From Mucilaginibacter polytrichastri (lineage in GTDB: Bacteria; Bacteroidota; Bacteroidia; Sphingobacteriales; Sphingobacteriaceae), in NCBI RefSeq assembly GCF_001911425.1, contig NZ_MPPL01000001.1, positions 4,107,243-4,171,242 of the forward strand: 64,000 bases of DNA, in the 5' to 3' direction. The translations under genes were made by a program, and so were the position numbers. Position 1 is the first letter of the stretch. Each line of letters begins with the position of its first letter. Below are positions 53,693 through 63,767 of this stretch, piece by piece. The notes beneath the pieces were generated by a model. That model did not search any database. It had not been told where the DNA came from and worked only from the letters and a program-made list of their open reading frames with translations.

Positions 53693-54478
53693 ATGAAAGA
53701 TTTCTACTATATTTTGGGCACGGATAGCAGATGTACTGCAGGCGAGATCAATGAGGCCTACCGTAAATTGGCCCAAAAGCTCGGGCCCGCGTCCCATGAG
53801 AATGACCATTTCCTACAAAGTCATTTCAGGGAAATCACCGAAGCTTACGAAATATTAAGCGACCCTAACCGGCGACGTACCTATGATGCTGCTTTCAAAA
53901 AAACACATCAAAGGCATCTGGCCAATTTTAAAACCAGGCCCATTAATATCGCTCTTACCGGTGCATTAATATTATTTACAACACTTTTTGGTTTCTACGT
54001 GGTGAGGTTACTTAACACCTCCAAACCAGCCGAAGTTGTAAGAGCCGCTGTGCCTGTAGTAGCAATACCCCAAATTAAACCGCACAAGGCCAGGCATTAC
54101 AAAAAAAGACTATATACCAGGGTTGCCCCACCTGTTGTTACCAAACCAACTGTAAAAGATACAGCGCAGGTTAAAATTGCTAAATCTATATCTGTAAAGT
54201 CTAACCCCGCTGTTATTTCTTCACCGCCTATTATTGCCCCTGTTGTTAAACAGGCTGCTATTGTTACCCCTATCGATTCTTCTTACACGGCTTACCTTAA
54301 ACCCAACTTGGCTGGCTCTGTATACCTGCATCAACTGGCAGATTATATGTCGGCAGTGGTAACCTTATTGCCCAGCAACGCCAAGGTGCGGGTATTAGCA
54401 CAGAAACAAAGCTTTTATAAAATAGCTTTTAATAACCAGGTAGGCTATGTGCCTAAATGGACCATCGCCAAGCCGTAA
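53693..54478 (+). CDS. degenerate J-domain membrane protein with SH3-like end
   Basis: 261 residues. The N-terminal 65 residues follow a J-domain (FYYILGTDSRCTAGEINEAY, then FREITEAYEILSDPNRRRTYD), but the HPD motif that stimulates DnaK is replaced: after KLAQKL comes GPAS. A single membrane helix lies near 90-110, then a Pro/Val/Lys-rich linker and a C-terminal SH3b-like domain ending VGYVPKWTIAKP. It is probably a membrane scaffold rather than a working Hsp40 co-chaperone. Confidence 0.8.
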   Translation: MKDFYYILGTDSRCTAGEINEAYRKLAQKLGPASHENDHFLQSHFREITEAYEILSDPNRRRTYDAAFKKTHQRHLANFKTRPINIALTGALILFTTLFGFYVVRLLNTSKPAEVVRAAVPVVAIPQIKPHKARHYKKRLYTRVAPPVVTKPTVKDTAQVKIAKSISVKSNPAVISSPPIIAPVVKQAAIVTPIDSSYTAYLKPNLAGSVYLHQLADYMSAVVTLLPSNAKVRVLAQKQSFYKIAFNNQVGYVPKWTIAKP

Positions 54479-54662
54479 AAGCTATACTTATTTGCAGATT
54501 ATTTATTGCACGCCAACAAGGTAAAATATGGGCAGATAGCAATAGATAGCGATTGGGTAAAGATTAACTTTTTACTTTAGGTTGCCAAGCCAGGCTAGTG
54601 CTTAGCCTAATCAAACAATCAATACCTTTTAGTAGTTAATCCAGTTCAATCCATTATTAGTT

Positions 54663-55211
54663 ATGAAAATAAATAAATGGTATTTAGCACTGGCATTAGG
54701 CGCAGGCGCTACAGCAATAGCGGCAAGCTATACATCATGCGTTACCATACCAAAGGGTGCTAAGGCAGTACGCCCTTTTGACAAAGACAAATACCTTGGC
54801 CAGTGGTACGAAATTGCACGCCTGGATTTCAAATTCGAAAAAAATCTGGATAATGTAACCGCCAATTATTCGCTTAATGATAACGGTAGTATTAAGGTTG
54901 ATAATAAAGGTTATGATTACACTAAAAACAAATGGAAAGAAAGCGTAGGTAAAGCAAAATTTGTGGGCGATAGTGATAATGCACGGTTAAAGGTGTCATT
55001 CTTCGGCCCGTTTTATGCAGGCTACAATGTAATAGCCGTCGACAAAAAATACCAATATGCTTTAGTTGTAGGCAATAATTTAAATTATCTGTGGATTTTA
55101 TCCCGTGAAAAAACCATCCCCGACACGATAAAAACACAATACCTGCAAAAAGCCAGAAATTTAGGCTATGATACCGATAACCTCGTTTGGACCAAGCACG
55201 ATAAACAGTAA
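54663..55211 (+). CDS. blc: bacterial lipocalin (Blc-like) lipoprotein
   Basis: 182 residues. The signal peptide ends in a lipobox-like SYTSC (Cys about 26). The lipocalin fold has GQWYEIARLDFKFEKNLDNV near 44, the second motif GYNVIAVDKKYQYALVVGN near 121 and LWILSREK near 145. It would be an outer-membrane lipoprotein that binds fatty acids or lysophospholipids. It stands alone, with its terminator at 55232. Confidence 0.92.
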   Translation: MKINKWYLALALGAGATAIAASYTSCVTIPKGAKAVRPFDKDKYLGQWYEIARLDFKFEKNLDNVTANYSLNDNGSIKVDNKGYDYTKNKWKESVGKAKFVGDSDNARLKVSFFGPFYAGYNVIAVDKKYQYALVVGNNLNYLWILSREKTIPDTIKTQYLQKARNLGYDTDNLVWTKHDKQ

Positions 55212-55231
55212 AATATATTTATTTTTTAATA

Positions 55232-55270
55232 CAAAAAGAGCCATGCGTTATTAACAGATGGCTCTTTTTG
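55232..55270. terminator. bidirectional terminator
   Basis: CAAAAAGAGCCAT (55232-55244) pairs with ATGGCTCTTTTTG (55258-55270), with A/T tracts on both sides, between the convergent lipocalin and 125-residue genes. Confidence 0.88.
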
Positions 55271-55284
55271 TATAGCAATAGCAA

Positions 55285-55662
55285 TTAATTGCTTGTAGAA
55301 CTCCAGCCGTCGCCCCAGCCATTCCCATCTTCACCTTTTTTACTTTTTAGTAATTCGTTGTACTCGGCAGACTGTTTGGGTGTTAGTACTGCTTTAATTT
55401 TAGTGATAGTAGTAGTACGCAGTGGTTTAATAGCTGTCAGCATTTTATTGGTATCGCCATGCTCATCGGCTTTAATTTTAGCATATTTCTTAGCCGACTC
55501 TTCATATATCGCGGCTACCTTTTTAGTTTGACCGTCATTCAATTTTAATTGCTTTTGCAATTGCTTAGCCTTTACATCAGGGTCTGAAGTGTTTTTAGCC
55601 TGGCTAAAGCCTGCTGTGCTTAGCCCAACTAAGAGACAGCATAGTAAGAGGATTTTTCTCAT
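55285..55662 (-). CDS. small periplasmic protein, Spy-like pattern
   Basis: 125 residues, signal peptide about 1-20 (ending GFSQA), then a helical Lys-rich region with LQKQLKLNDGQTKKVAAIYE and KAVLTPKQSAEYNELLKSKK; LNDGQ and LTPKQ resemble the LTxxQ motif of Spy/CpxP-like periplasmic chaperones. The Gly/Trp/Ser-rich tail GNGWGDGWSS is unusual. A role in envelope stress is possible. Confidence 0.7.
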   Translation of the reverse strand: MRKILLLCCLLVGLSTAGFSQAKNTSDPDVKAKQLQKQLKLNDGQTKKVAAIYEESAKKYAKIKADEHGDTNKMLTAIKPLRTTTITKIKAVLTPKQSAEYNELLKSKKGEDGNGWGDGWSSTSN

Positions 55663-55728
55663 GTTTTTTTAATTGATTTTATTGACCCTAATTTAGAATA
55701 CATTTTATAAACTACAATACATTAAATA

Positions 55729-57963
55729 TCAATTATTTAAACTGGCCACCATCGGTATACAAACCGAGGGGTTGTGTTTAGTTTTAAACACCAGTTTGGC
55801 CAAATGATTTACCTTAACCCGGCTATCGCCTTCTGTAATCTTTAAAAACTGGTTAGGTAATACATTTGTAAAATGCTGCACCGCACGGCTGCCCGCCCAT
55901 TTAATTTCAATTTCGTCAATTACTTTGGCCTGGCCAATCCCAATTTCCTGCTGCAATGGCGACGAGCCAAAGCTGCCGCCCGAGTTTACATCTTTATAAA
56001 CGCTGCGTTTAACGCCATTTTCTGTAAAGGTTACCTTAATGTGGCTGCCAATAGCCGATGCATTTGCTTTTACACCTCTAAGTTTTAAGCTTATCCAATT
56101 ATTATTGCTTTGGCCGGGGTTCATGTATAACGAGCTTGTGTAGGCATCGCCAATGTAGGCACCACCCATTTCAGCAAATATGTCCTGCACTCCTGTATTC
56201 CTGAAATCGGCAAAAGCCACACCATGCCCCTTTTGCAGGTTGCCTGTGCGCGATGACGTGGTTACATCATCAAAGCGTTTGCCGCCAACATTTCTAAACA
56301 TTTTATTAGGCACCAGCGATTTAAAATCGGGCGAACCTGTCCCGAAGTACATATCGGGGTAGCCATCGTTATCAATATCGCCAAAATTGCCGCCCATACT
56401 ATAAACAACTTTATCCAGCCCGGTTTCCTTACTCATCTCGGTAAAGGTACCATCGTGGTTATTTCTGTACAAATAAACGTGCCCGGCTTCCGGTATGGGT
56501 ATTCCCATAGCTTCTGCGCCTGCGTAAAAGGCTAAACTTTTGTTGAAATGATAATTACTTACCAGTATATCCGGCCAGCCATCGTTGTTGTAATCATAAA
56601 AAAACGTGGTAAATGTTTTCTCCCTATTTTGGTCGATGCCAGATTTCGATGTTACATTTTCAAAATCGGCCGTCATACCCGGCTTGCATTTGTTTTTCAA
56701 AAGGTATTTTCTACCATCCATGGTCGAGATAAAAATATCCGGCCAGCCGTCGTTATTATAATCGGCAGAGGTAACACCTTTTACAAACGAGGTAATTTCG
56801 CAATGGGCTTGTGCGGTAATATTAGTAAAGGTACCATTGTGGTTGTTAAGATATAACATGCAGGCATGGGTACCTCCCGCGTCCATTGTATTATTATTTT
56901 CTGTGCCTATAAATACATCCAGCCAGCCATCGTTATTAAAATCGGCCCAGGTAGCAGTTTGGGTCGGGTGAAAAAATAACAGGCCGCTCGGCATGGTCAC
57001 ATCGGTAAATGTACCATCGCCATTGTTACGCAGTAATGAGCTTGGCTGGTTGCCAAAACCGCCCATATTCCAGGCACCGCGTAAAACAAAAATGTCAATA
57101 TTGCCGTCGTTATTATAATCCGTTTGCTGAATATTCAGGCCGCCGGTTATCCCGGTGAGGCCGCTTTGCTTGGTCATGTCGGTAAATGAACCGTCTTTAT
57201 TATTCTGAAAATAGTGCATGGGGTCATCCAGATCCCAGCCCGAGGTCACAATATCCATGTAGCCGTCATTGTTAAAATCGTCAACAATAACACCCCCAGC
57301 TCTACTGTTAATACCTACGCCCAGGTCGGGCGCTACATCCGTAAACGGTTTTACCGGGTGTTCATCTGCTTTATTTAAGCCCGGAATCAAAAATTCGGGA
57401 GGTACGCTTTGCGGATATTCGCCCAATGTCATGTAGGCAATATTTAATAACCATTTCGATTCTACATCGTGCGAGCTTACCCGCAAAATGGCCTGGTAAG
57501 TCGCAATTGCCTTTTGCGAACCTGTTTGCAGCCGGTGTATTCCTTCGTTTTTAATCGGAAACACGCACGACGAACCTGTGTGGTTAAGCATGCAATTACT
57601 CCGTTCGCCGAGGCGCATGTAGGCGATGCCAACATCGGGCATCATATCTTCTATCGACATAAAATCGACTTTTTTAACCAGCGAATCGTACATATTAACT
57701 GATTGCTGCTCCTGCCCGGTTTGCAAGCCCAGTGATGCTTTAGATGCCAGCAACCTGATATTGGCATTACCGTGATTGGCATTGATTAAAGAATCATAGT
57801 ACGCTATTTTTACTTCGGGGTGAAAAGGATTTAATACCGAATGATTGCGCTTACTTAGTTGCTGCAACAGGGTTATCATTTGCTGATGCGGAGATTGCTG
57901 ACAAGCTATAAACAGGGTTGATAACAGTATTACTACCGCTGTAGATTTAATTTTAATAATCAT
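55729..57963 (-). CDS. FG-GAP/ASPIC-UnbV (CRTAC1-type) lipoprotein
   Basis: 744 residues. A signal peptide with lipobox LFIACQQ (Cys about 21), then a helical TPR-like part (about 25-205), then about seven FG-GAP/VCBS-type repeats with DFNNDGYMDIV, DYNNDGNIDIF and similar, forming a calcium-binding beta-propeller, and a C-terminal ASPIC/UnbV domain (about 640-715) with GSHIKVTFTENGVKRSVY. It is surface or periplasm facing. Many relatives lie in glycan utilisation loci, but no SusC/D pair is near, so the substrate is open. Confidence 0.92.
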   Translation of the reverse strand: MIIKIKSTAVVILLSTLFIACQQSPHQQMITLLQQLSKRNHSVLNPFHPEVKIAYYDSLINANHGNANIRLLASKASLGLQTGQEQQSVNMYDSLVKKVDFMSIEDMMPDVGIAYMRLGERSNCMLNHTGSSCVFPIKNEGIHRLQTGSQKAIATYQAILRVSSHDVESKWLLNIAYMTLGEYPQSVPPEFLIPGLNKADEHPVKPFTDVAPDLGVGINSRAGGVIVDDFNNDGYMDIVTSGWDLDDPMHYFQNNKDGSFTDMTKQSGLTGITGGLNIQQTDYNNDGNIDIFVLRGAWNMGGFGNQPSSLLRNNGDGTFTDVTMPSGLLFFHPTQTATWADFNNDGWLDVFIGTENNNTMDAGGTHACMLYLNNHNGTFTNITAQAHCEITSFVKGVTSADYNNDGWPDIFISTMDGRKYLLKNKCKPGMTADFENVTSKSGIDQNREKTFTTFFYDYNNDGWPDILVSNYHFNKSLAFYAGAEAMGIPIPEAGHVYLYRNNHDGTFTEMSKETGLDKVVYSMGGNFGDIDNDGYPDMYFGTGSPDFKSLVPNKMFRNVGGKRFDDVTTSSRTGNLQKGHGVAFADFRNTGVQDIFAEMGGAYIGDAYTSSLYMNPGQSNNNWISLKLRGVKANASAIGSHIKVTFTENGVKRSVYKDVNSGGSFGSSPLQQEIGIGQAKVIDEIEIKWAGSRAVQHFTNVLPNQFLKITEGDSRVKVNHLAKLVFKTKHNPSVCIPMVASLNN

Positions 57964-58173
57964 GATTGATTAATTTCTGCATCTGTACATATAATTGCAG
58001 CAGATGCGCTAAGCCATTAAAGTTTAGTTTGCTAAATCATTACCCGTTATCACGATACTTTGGCTACTGAATGTATACGATAATACAGCATCAGTTTGCC
58101 AATAACACCGTTATTGAGGCAATAGATTAAGTAAAAAATGTTTGTTGAATTGATGCCGAATAGGAAATTCCGG

Positions 58174-58734
58174 CTAGGAAAAAATGGCCCGGCTATCCGG
58201 CGGTTGCCCCGGGCCGGCAATCATGCAGTTGATTATATCGGGCGAATCGCCGTGTATTGATCTTTTAAATACGATAGTAGTTAGCGCAACGCTGTATTGA
58301 TGCACGTGATGGTTGCAGGCAGCAATTAAAAGCATCTTCCCCGAAGGCACATGCTCTTTTTTAGAAACCGGCGGCACCTGTTTGGTTTGCCTGGCGTCAA
58401 TGATATTATCGCCCGACAAGTGGGTTGTTGCATAGTTAGGCACACATATTAAATACATGGCATGCCTGGTCATCCGCATTTTTACATAATTGTAGCTTAC
58501 ATTATTAAACTGAATTTGGCCAGCTATACTTTCATATTGTACCCAATCTGTTATGTGGGGTAAGTTTACAGGGATGCTAATTTCGGTTACATCTTTAATA
58601 TTGTAGCGATTTTTGTTAACCTGCTCATTGTAAAAAATATTACTCTTAAAAAGCAAATATTGATATATAGCCAATTGCCCGCCAATATTTAGCAGATGCA
58701 CACTAAGCAGTGTAATTGCAATTAACTTTTTCAA
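58174..58734 (-). CDS. exported hypothetical protein
   Basis: 186 residues with an N-terminal hydrophobic segment (about 3-28) that is a signal or anchor. The body has YNIKDVTEISIPVNLPHITD and two Cys/His-rich spots (LICVPNYATTHL, AACNHHVHQYS). No known domain. The final residues are Gly/Pro-rich. Not in an operon with neighbours, as gaps on both sides exceed 150 bp. Confidence 0.65.
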   Translation of the reverse strand: MKKLIAITLLSVHLLNIGGQLAIYQYLLFKSNIFYNEQVNKNRYNIKDVTEISIPVNLPHITDWVQYESIAGQIQFNNVSYNYVKMRMTRHAMYLICVPNYATTHLSGDNIIDARQTKQVPPVSKKEHVPSGKMLLIAACNHHVHQYSVALTTIVFKRSIHGDSPDIINCMIAGPGQPPDSRAIFS

Positions 58735-58906
58735 TATTAAGTTTTATAACTGGTGCTAATGCTTAGCTATCAAGTTGATAGCAGCCTTATTATATATGTA
58801 AACATAGTTTAAATTATATAATATTAAAAATATTTTTCTTCCCTTATTTATCCTGACAAAATAATAATCATATAAAACATTTTTGCCCCAAATGCTTTAT
58901 ATCATC

Positions 58907-59248
58907 ATGAGTGTATCTGATCAGGATTTTCGCGAAGAATTTAAGCCATTGCACATCCCTGCACATTATATGCCGGATGACAGCGACGAGGATAAAATTA
59001 TTTATGCCTTGGCGCAACTGGAAGAAGGCACGCCGGACGAAGTCGCGATGGAAATTTCCAAACATGATTCATCCATAAATGCAGAGCACTTTAAAACCAA
59101 AGCGGCATCGGTATTACACATCCTGTATGAGAAAGGCCTTATTAAAGGAATTAATAAGAATGGGGCAACATACTACAACCTCAGTAAGATAACCAAGGCT
59201 AACGATGGCGCCATAGACCCCGAATTACTGGCACCGGGGTTAGATTAA
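58907..59248 (+). CDS. small winged-helix-like protein
   Basis: 113 residues from the ATG at 58907; earlier starts at 58883 or 58892 are possible. Contains KIIYALAQLEEGTPDEVAME and FKTKAASVLHILYEKGLIKG followed by a NGATYYNL wing, like a winged-helix DNA-binding fold. It overlaps the convergent bestrophin gene end by 4 bp. Target unknown. Confidence 0.65.
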   Translation: MSVSDQDFREEFKPLHIPAHYMPDDSDEDKIIYALAQLEEGTPDEVAMEISKHDSSINAEHFKTKAASVLHILYEKGLIKGINKNGATYYNLSKITKANDGAIDPELLAPGLD

Positions 59249-60171
59249 TCAAGCACATAGCCCTTTACAGAATCTTCATTGGCAATGGGTTTGCCGGCCA
59301 TCTCCAGTAAGGTATTTTCTATCATTTTGCACATTGCGTTTAGTGCCATGTCATTAGGCTCGGTACCAAATGGTTCTTCAATCTCGTCGGCAATAGCCTC
59401 CAGGGCTACAAAGGTATAAGCGATAAAGGTTACTACAACAGGCATCATCCAGCCTAAGCTGTCAACAAAACCAAAGGGTAGTAAAAAGCAATAAATATAA
59501 ACGGTACGGTGTAGTAATACATGGTATGAATATGGTATTGGCGTAGATGCAATACGTTCGCAACCACCCACTATGTCTGATAGTTTATTGAGATTATTAT
59601 CAAAAGCGGCCTGTAATATGGTATCTATCTTACCTGTCTCTTTCGCTTGCTGTACCCAAAGGCCCATTTCCGTTATCAGCATTACGGGCTTATATTTCAC
59701 AAGCTGCAATTGCCCCGCCAATGATGGCTCCAATCTTTGTTCCAGGTCTGCCATTGCGTCTGTATGCCTTAACTGGTGTTTAAGCGCATATGTAAAAGCA
59801 ATGAGGTAATTGATAAATATTGCAGTCTCTTTACTATCCCGCGGGTACCCGCTTATGGTTAATGCCTGCCGTGCTAACGAGCGCGAATCATTAAGCAAAG
59901 CGCCCCATATTTTGCGGGCTTCCCAAAAGCGGTCGTAACTGGCGGTATTCCTGAACCCCAGAAAAAGGGCAAGCGCAATACCAAACAGCGTAAACGGCGC
60001 CGGATTTAAAGGTATTTTAAAATCAAACAGCTTACCTTTAAAATAAACAATGCTAATAGAAAAAACAAGCAACAGGATAAGCCTGGGCAATACTTTGTGC
60101 AGTACAGACCCTTCCCACACAAAAAGCATCCTGAACCAATTCTCGTTTTTCCGCTGTATCATACGGTACAA
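59245..60171 (-). CDS. bestrophin-family chloride channel-like protein
   Basis: 308 residues with the bestrophin/UPF0187 pattern: four membrane regions (about 28-50, 58-75, 225-245, 248-265) and FGIALALFLGFRNTASYDRF, WEARKIWGALLNDSR near 85-100 and EIEEPFGTEPNDMAL near 275. It forms pentameric anion channels in relatives. Full length. It is not clearly in an operon with the peptidase gene 27 bp upstream, though the gap would permit it. Confidence 0.92.
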   Translation of the reverse strand: MYRMIQRKNENWFRMLFVWEGSVLHKVLPRLILLLVFSISIVYFKGKLFDFKIPLNPAPFTLFGIALALFLGFRNTASYDRFWEARKIWGALLNDSRSLARQALTISGYPRDSKETAIFINYLIAFTYALKHQLRHTDAMADLEQRLEPSLAGQLQLVKYKPVMLITEMGLWVQQAKETGKIDTILQAAFDNNLNKLSDIVGGCERIASTPIPYSYHVLLHRTVYIYCFLLPFGFVDSLGWMMPVVVTFIAYTFVALEAIADEIEEPFGTEPNDMALNAMCKMIENTLLEMAGKPIANEDSVKGYVLD

Positions 60172-60198
60172 AAATCACCATTATTTATTTAATCAGGC

Positions 60199-61725
60199 TT
60201 ACTTCATTTGCATTAAGGCAGCTATAGTTTCTATCCCTTCCCACAGGTAGCTTATCTTAACATTCTCGTTTTCGGCATGCTGATTACTATCATAATTTAC
60301 CATAGGTATGGTAATTACTTTGGCACCCAATGCTTTTTCAAACACAAACAAAGGCAAGCTACCGCCAGAACTTGGCGTAAGTATTAGCGGATATGCTACC
60401 GTTGACTGGATAGCCGTAATTACAGATTGTGCAATGGGCAGATCCATCGGTGTGCGCTGGGCATTGTAACCTGCATCATGGCTAATCTTTATAATTTTAC
60501 CATATTTTGTACGCTCTTCATCAGTAGGGTCTTTATCTGTTATGTAGTAGCCCTTTGCTTTAATATAATCGGTTACTTTTTTTACCTGCCGTTCTACATC
60601 ATTACCTAAAACCAAGCGCAGATCCAACATAGCCTCGGCTTTGGTTGGTATTACATTGGCTGCAAGTGCACCTACATTACCGCTGGCCATGCCGTTAATA
60701 TTTAAGGTTGGCAGCATAATCGCTTCTATCAGCGGGCGTACACCACCTTCTGGTTCGGCTACGCCCAAATCTTTTTTGAGGGCAGGTTCAACAGCCGGTA
60801 TTTTGCTAATGGCTTCCTTTTCGCGTGCGCTTAGCGGGGTTACATCATCATAAAAGCCTTTAATAGTTACATGGCCGTTATCATCTTTCATACCGGCCAG
60901 CAGCTGCGCCATCATTAAGCCCGGGTTGGGTGCCCAATTACCATAGTTGCCACTATGCAGCGGGCGTTTAGGCCCATAAATGGTTAACGCCATATTAATG
61001 TCGCCCCTTACACCAAATGATACCATCTTTTTCCCGGATACATGCCGTGGTCCATCGCATATAATCCACAGGTCTGATGCCAGCTTGCTTTTGTATTTCG
61101 CTAAAAAATCTGCCAAGTGGGTAGATCCTCTTTCCTCCTCACCCTCAAAAAAGAACTTAATATTATAGGTTGGTTTCAGCTTGCTTTTTACCAGGGCATC
61201 ATAAGCGTTTACGATGCACATTACACCGGCTTTATCATCGGCACTGGCACGGCCGCTTAAACGCCAGGCCGGGTCTATGGCATCGCTAGGTTTATAGTCA
61301 ATGATGTGGCCGCCCTGCTCAATAGGTGCGGTAATAAAAACAGGCTCGAAGGGCTTTAACCCCGGCGACCATTGTTTGGGGTTAACCGGCTGCCCATCGT
61401 AGTGGGCATAAAAAATTATTGTTTTGGTGGCACCGGGCACTTTAACATCGCCATACACAACCGGGTTAGCACTGGGTGAAGTCAGCAGTTCTGCATTACT
61501 TATACCCCGTTTAACCAGCATTTCTTTAATATAGCCTGCATTAAGTAAAACATTAGCCGAGTCATTAGTTTCATCGGGTATGGCTACCAGTTTGAGGTAT
61601 TCTTTAATAATATCCTGCTCATTGGCTTTACGAAATGCGGTAATTTTTTGAATATTGCTTTGTGCCGATAGCACATTAGCACCAAATAATAAAGCCACAG
61701 ATAATAAGTAAGCATTGAATTTCAT
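60199..61725 (-). CDS. secreted M20-family metallopeptidase
   Basis: 508 residues with a signal peptide (about 1-21, ending LSAQS). The di-zinc site has IIFYAHYDGQP near 103, SADDKAGVMCI near 160 and the FEGEEERGS catalytic Glu near 197; HSGNYGNWAPNPGLMM marks the dimerisation/lid region. Such enzymes are di- or aminopeptidases; here it would act in the periplasm or outside. The gene is 27 bp upstream of the bestrophin gene on the same strand. Confidence 0.92.
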   Translation of the reverse strand: MKFNAYLLSVALLFGANVLSAQSNIQKITAFRKANEQDIIKEYLKLVAIPDETNDSANVLLNAGYIKEMLVKRGISNAELLTSPSANPVVYGDVKVPGATKTIIFYAHYDGQPVNPKQWSPGLKPFEPVFITAPIEQGGHIIDYKPSDAIDPAWRLSGRASADDKAGVMCIVNAYDALVKSKLKPTYNIKFFFEGEEERGSTHLADFLAKYKSKLASDLWIICDGPRHVSGKKMVSFGVRGDINMALTIYGPKRPLHSGNYGNWAPNPGLMMAQLLAGMKDDNGHVTIKGFYDDVTPLSAREKEAISKIPAVEPALKKDLGVAEPEGGVRPLIEAIMLPTLNINGMASGNVGALAANVIPTKAEAMLDLRLVLGNDVERQVKKVTDYIKAKGYYITDKDPTDEERTKYGKIIKISHDAGYNAQRTPMDLPIAQSVITAIQSTVAYPLILTPSSGGSLPLFVFEKALGAKVITIPMVNYDSNQHAENENVKISYLWEGIETIAALMQMK

Positions 61726-61933
61726 TGCATCGTTTTTTAGGGTTCTGTAATATAATCAAATCCTTTAATATTGACGAGAGGCACATTACCGCTCCAATTG
61801 TCATCACAGTTTACCGATAAAGTCATCCTAATGCTATAACCGTATTAAGCGCCCAAAAAAGATACGTATTGTTTGAATTTCGTAAGCATAAATAGTCAAC
61901 TGAGTTTACCTTTGTTTAAGAAAATAGAAAAAA

Positions 61934-62749
61934 ATGAAAATTTGTACCCAAACCTATAAAAACATGAATACGCTGGCTCGCTTTGCCCATTCTATTCCTG
62001 GTAAAAGGTCGCCTATTAATAATAATGCTCCATGCATCCGCATGCCCGATAATAGCATCCGTTGTAAAGATACGCTGACCAATGAAACACTTCCACTCAC
62101 AGCATCATTAGGTGATGAAAAAGAACTGGCTTTATTGTTTCTGGATATCCGCAACTTTACTGCCTTTATGGAAGCCCGCTCGGCTTATGACGTAATTTAC
62201 GTGATCCGTAAATTATTTGTTTTATTCAGCGACTCTATTAAAGAAGCAGGCGGCCGTATTGTTGAAACAGCCGGCGATAGCATTTATGCTGTTTTTGGTT
62301 TAGATACCGACATCAGTAATGCAGTTAAAGCATCAACAAATGCATCTTCAGCTATATTTCATGATCTGGAAGTTTTTAATGCTACCTACGCGCAGCCTTA
62401 CTTTAACCTCAATTTCGAAATTGGCGTTGGCCTGCACAAAGGCAATGTGATTGTTGGCCAGTACGACCTGGAATACAATGAGCATATGACGGTGATGGGC
62501 CTGCCGGTAAACATAGCCTCACGCCTGCAGTCTGAAACCAAAGAACTGAACAATAATTTTGTAATGTCTGAAGAAGCTTACCGCTTACTGGACAAGCCGG
62601 ATTGCCAGCACGAGCAAAAGATGGTTCATCTTAAAGGTGTTTCGGGACCTATGGCAGTACGTTTACTGGGATCTCCTTATGGACAAGAGGTGATCAACAA
62701 GCCTAATTTACCCGATGACTTTGATTACTATATCGCAATGGCCGGATAA
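61934..62749 (+). CDS. class III adenylate/guanylate cyclase
   Basis: 271 residues, soluble. The cyclase domain (about 65-240) has the metal-binding Asp residues in LLFLDIRNFTAFM and TAGDSIYAVFG, and VNIASRLQSET near 205. There is no attached sensor or membrane part, so regulation is unclear. The alternative start at 61964 would remove 10 residues. It makes cAMP or cGMP; the residues that set specificity cannot be told by sight. Confidence 0.88.
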   Translation: MKICTQTYKNMNTLARFAHSIPGKRSPINNNAPCIRMPDNSIRCKDTLTNETLPLTASLGDEKELALLFLDIRNFTAFMEARSAYDVIYVIRKLFVLFSDSIKEAGGRIVETAGDSIYAVFGLDTDISNAVKASTNASSAIFHDLEVFNATYAQPYFNLNFEIGVGLHKGNVIVGQYDLEYNEHMTVMGLPVNIASRLQSETKELNNNFVMSEEAYRLLDKPDCQHEQKMVHLKGVSGPMAVRLLGSPYGQEVINKPNLPDDFDYYIAMAG

Positions 62750-62827
62750 TGTTATCCTTACCTCAACCAAACATGCCCCGGCTTTGTATATTTGTATATC
62801 CGCCTATTGTACATACAGCCACCCACA

Positions 62828-63649
62828 TTGAAAAAAACAAAAGAAATACCTGTACACCGCCTGGCCGACAAAGATTTTTATGCCTCCTATACTGAGGGTA
62901 TTAACCTGGGCGATTTCAGTGTAAGTCATCGTATTGATTTTTTTGCAATCGTATGGTTTGGTTCCGATGAGGGCTTGCATTATATTGATTTTAACCCTTA
63001 TCCTGTAAAAAAGAACCTGGTATACCTGCTGGCCCGCAACCAGGTTCATGCCCTGCCGGGCAAGCGGCCAAAGTCGCGGGTTATTATGCTTTCCAAGGCT
63101 TTCTTTGATAGTATTGAAGATGACGATCTGCGCTTTATCTTCGCACCCTTCAGTAACGAAGGCATTGCCATTCCGGATGAGATGGTGGAACCCCTCTCTA
63201 ATTTATTCAATCTTATCCTGCTGGAAAACAACACCAGCAACGATGCCCGCTTACTGCATATTTATACCAATGCACTGCTGTTACATTTATACAGGCTAAG
63301 CCATAATTCTGCAGGCCGCTCTGCCTATCATGACGAGCGTTTACGTAAACTATTTGAATTGATCAGCACACATTATAAAACTCAAAAATTGGTAGAATTT
63401 TATGCCGATAAAATAGGCCTTACTGCAAAACGCATCAACCAAATAGTGAAAGAAAAACTGGCCCTGTCTGTAAGCCAGCTTATTTACAATTATACACTGA
63501 TAGAAGCTAAGCGCGAGATTAGCCACAGTACCAAGTCCCTTAAAGAAATAGCCATAGAGCTTGGCTTTAAAGGGCAATCTTATTTCAGCCGATTTTTTAA
63601 AAAGCAAACCGGCTACACGCCCGAACGTTTCCGCCAGGAAAATCTCTAA
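62828..63649 (+). CDS. AraC-family transcriptional regulator
   Basis: 273 residues from the TTG at 62828, chosen because LKKTKEIPVHRLADKDFY begins the usual N-terminal beta domain; a TTG at 62792 would add 12. The C-terminal HTH pair has YADKIGLTAKRINQIVKEKL and LKEIAIELGFKGQSYFSRFF, then KKQTGYTPERFRQ. It reads towards the SDR gene 118 bp downstream, which it may control. Confidence 0.88.
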   Translation: MKKTKEIPVHRLADKDFYASYTEGINLGDFSVSHRIDFFAIVWFGSDEGLHYIDFNPYPVKKNLVYLLARNQVHALPGKRPKSRVIMLSKAFFDSIEDDDLRFIFAPFSNEGIAIPDEMVEPLSNLFNLILLENNTSNDARLLHIYTNALLLHLYRLSHNSAGRSAYHDERLRKLFELISTHYKTQKLVEFYADKIGLTAKRINQIVKEKLALSVSQLIYNYTLIEAKREISHSTKSLKEIAIELGFKGQSYFSRFFKKQTGYTPERFRQENL

Positions 63650-63767
63650 CCCCTACCTGCCTTCCATTTCCAAATAGTGCTAATACAGGCGACAATTGTG
63701 AGATCGATTATTTAACTCATTTTCTGTTTCCGGGCGTTATTATAGCATAACACAATTAATAAAAGCC

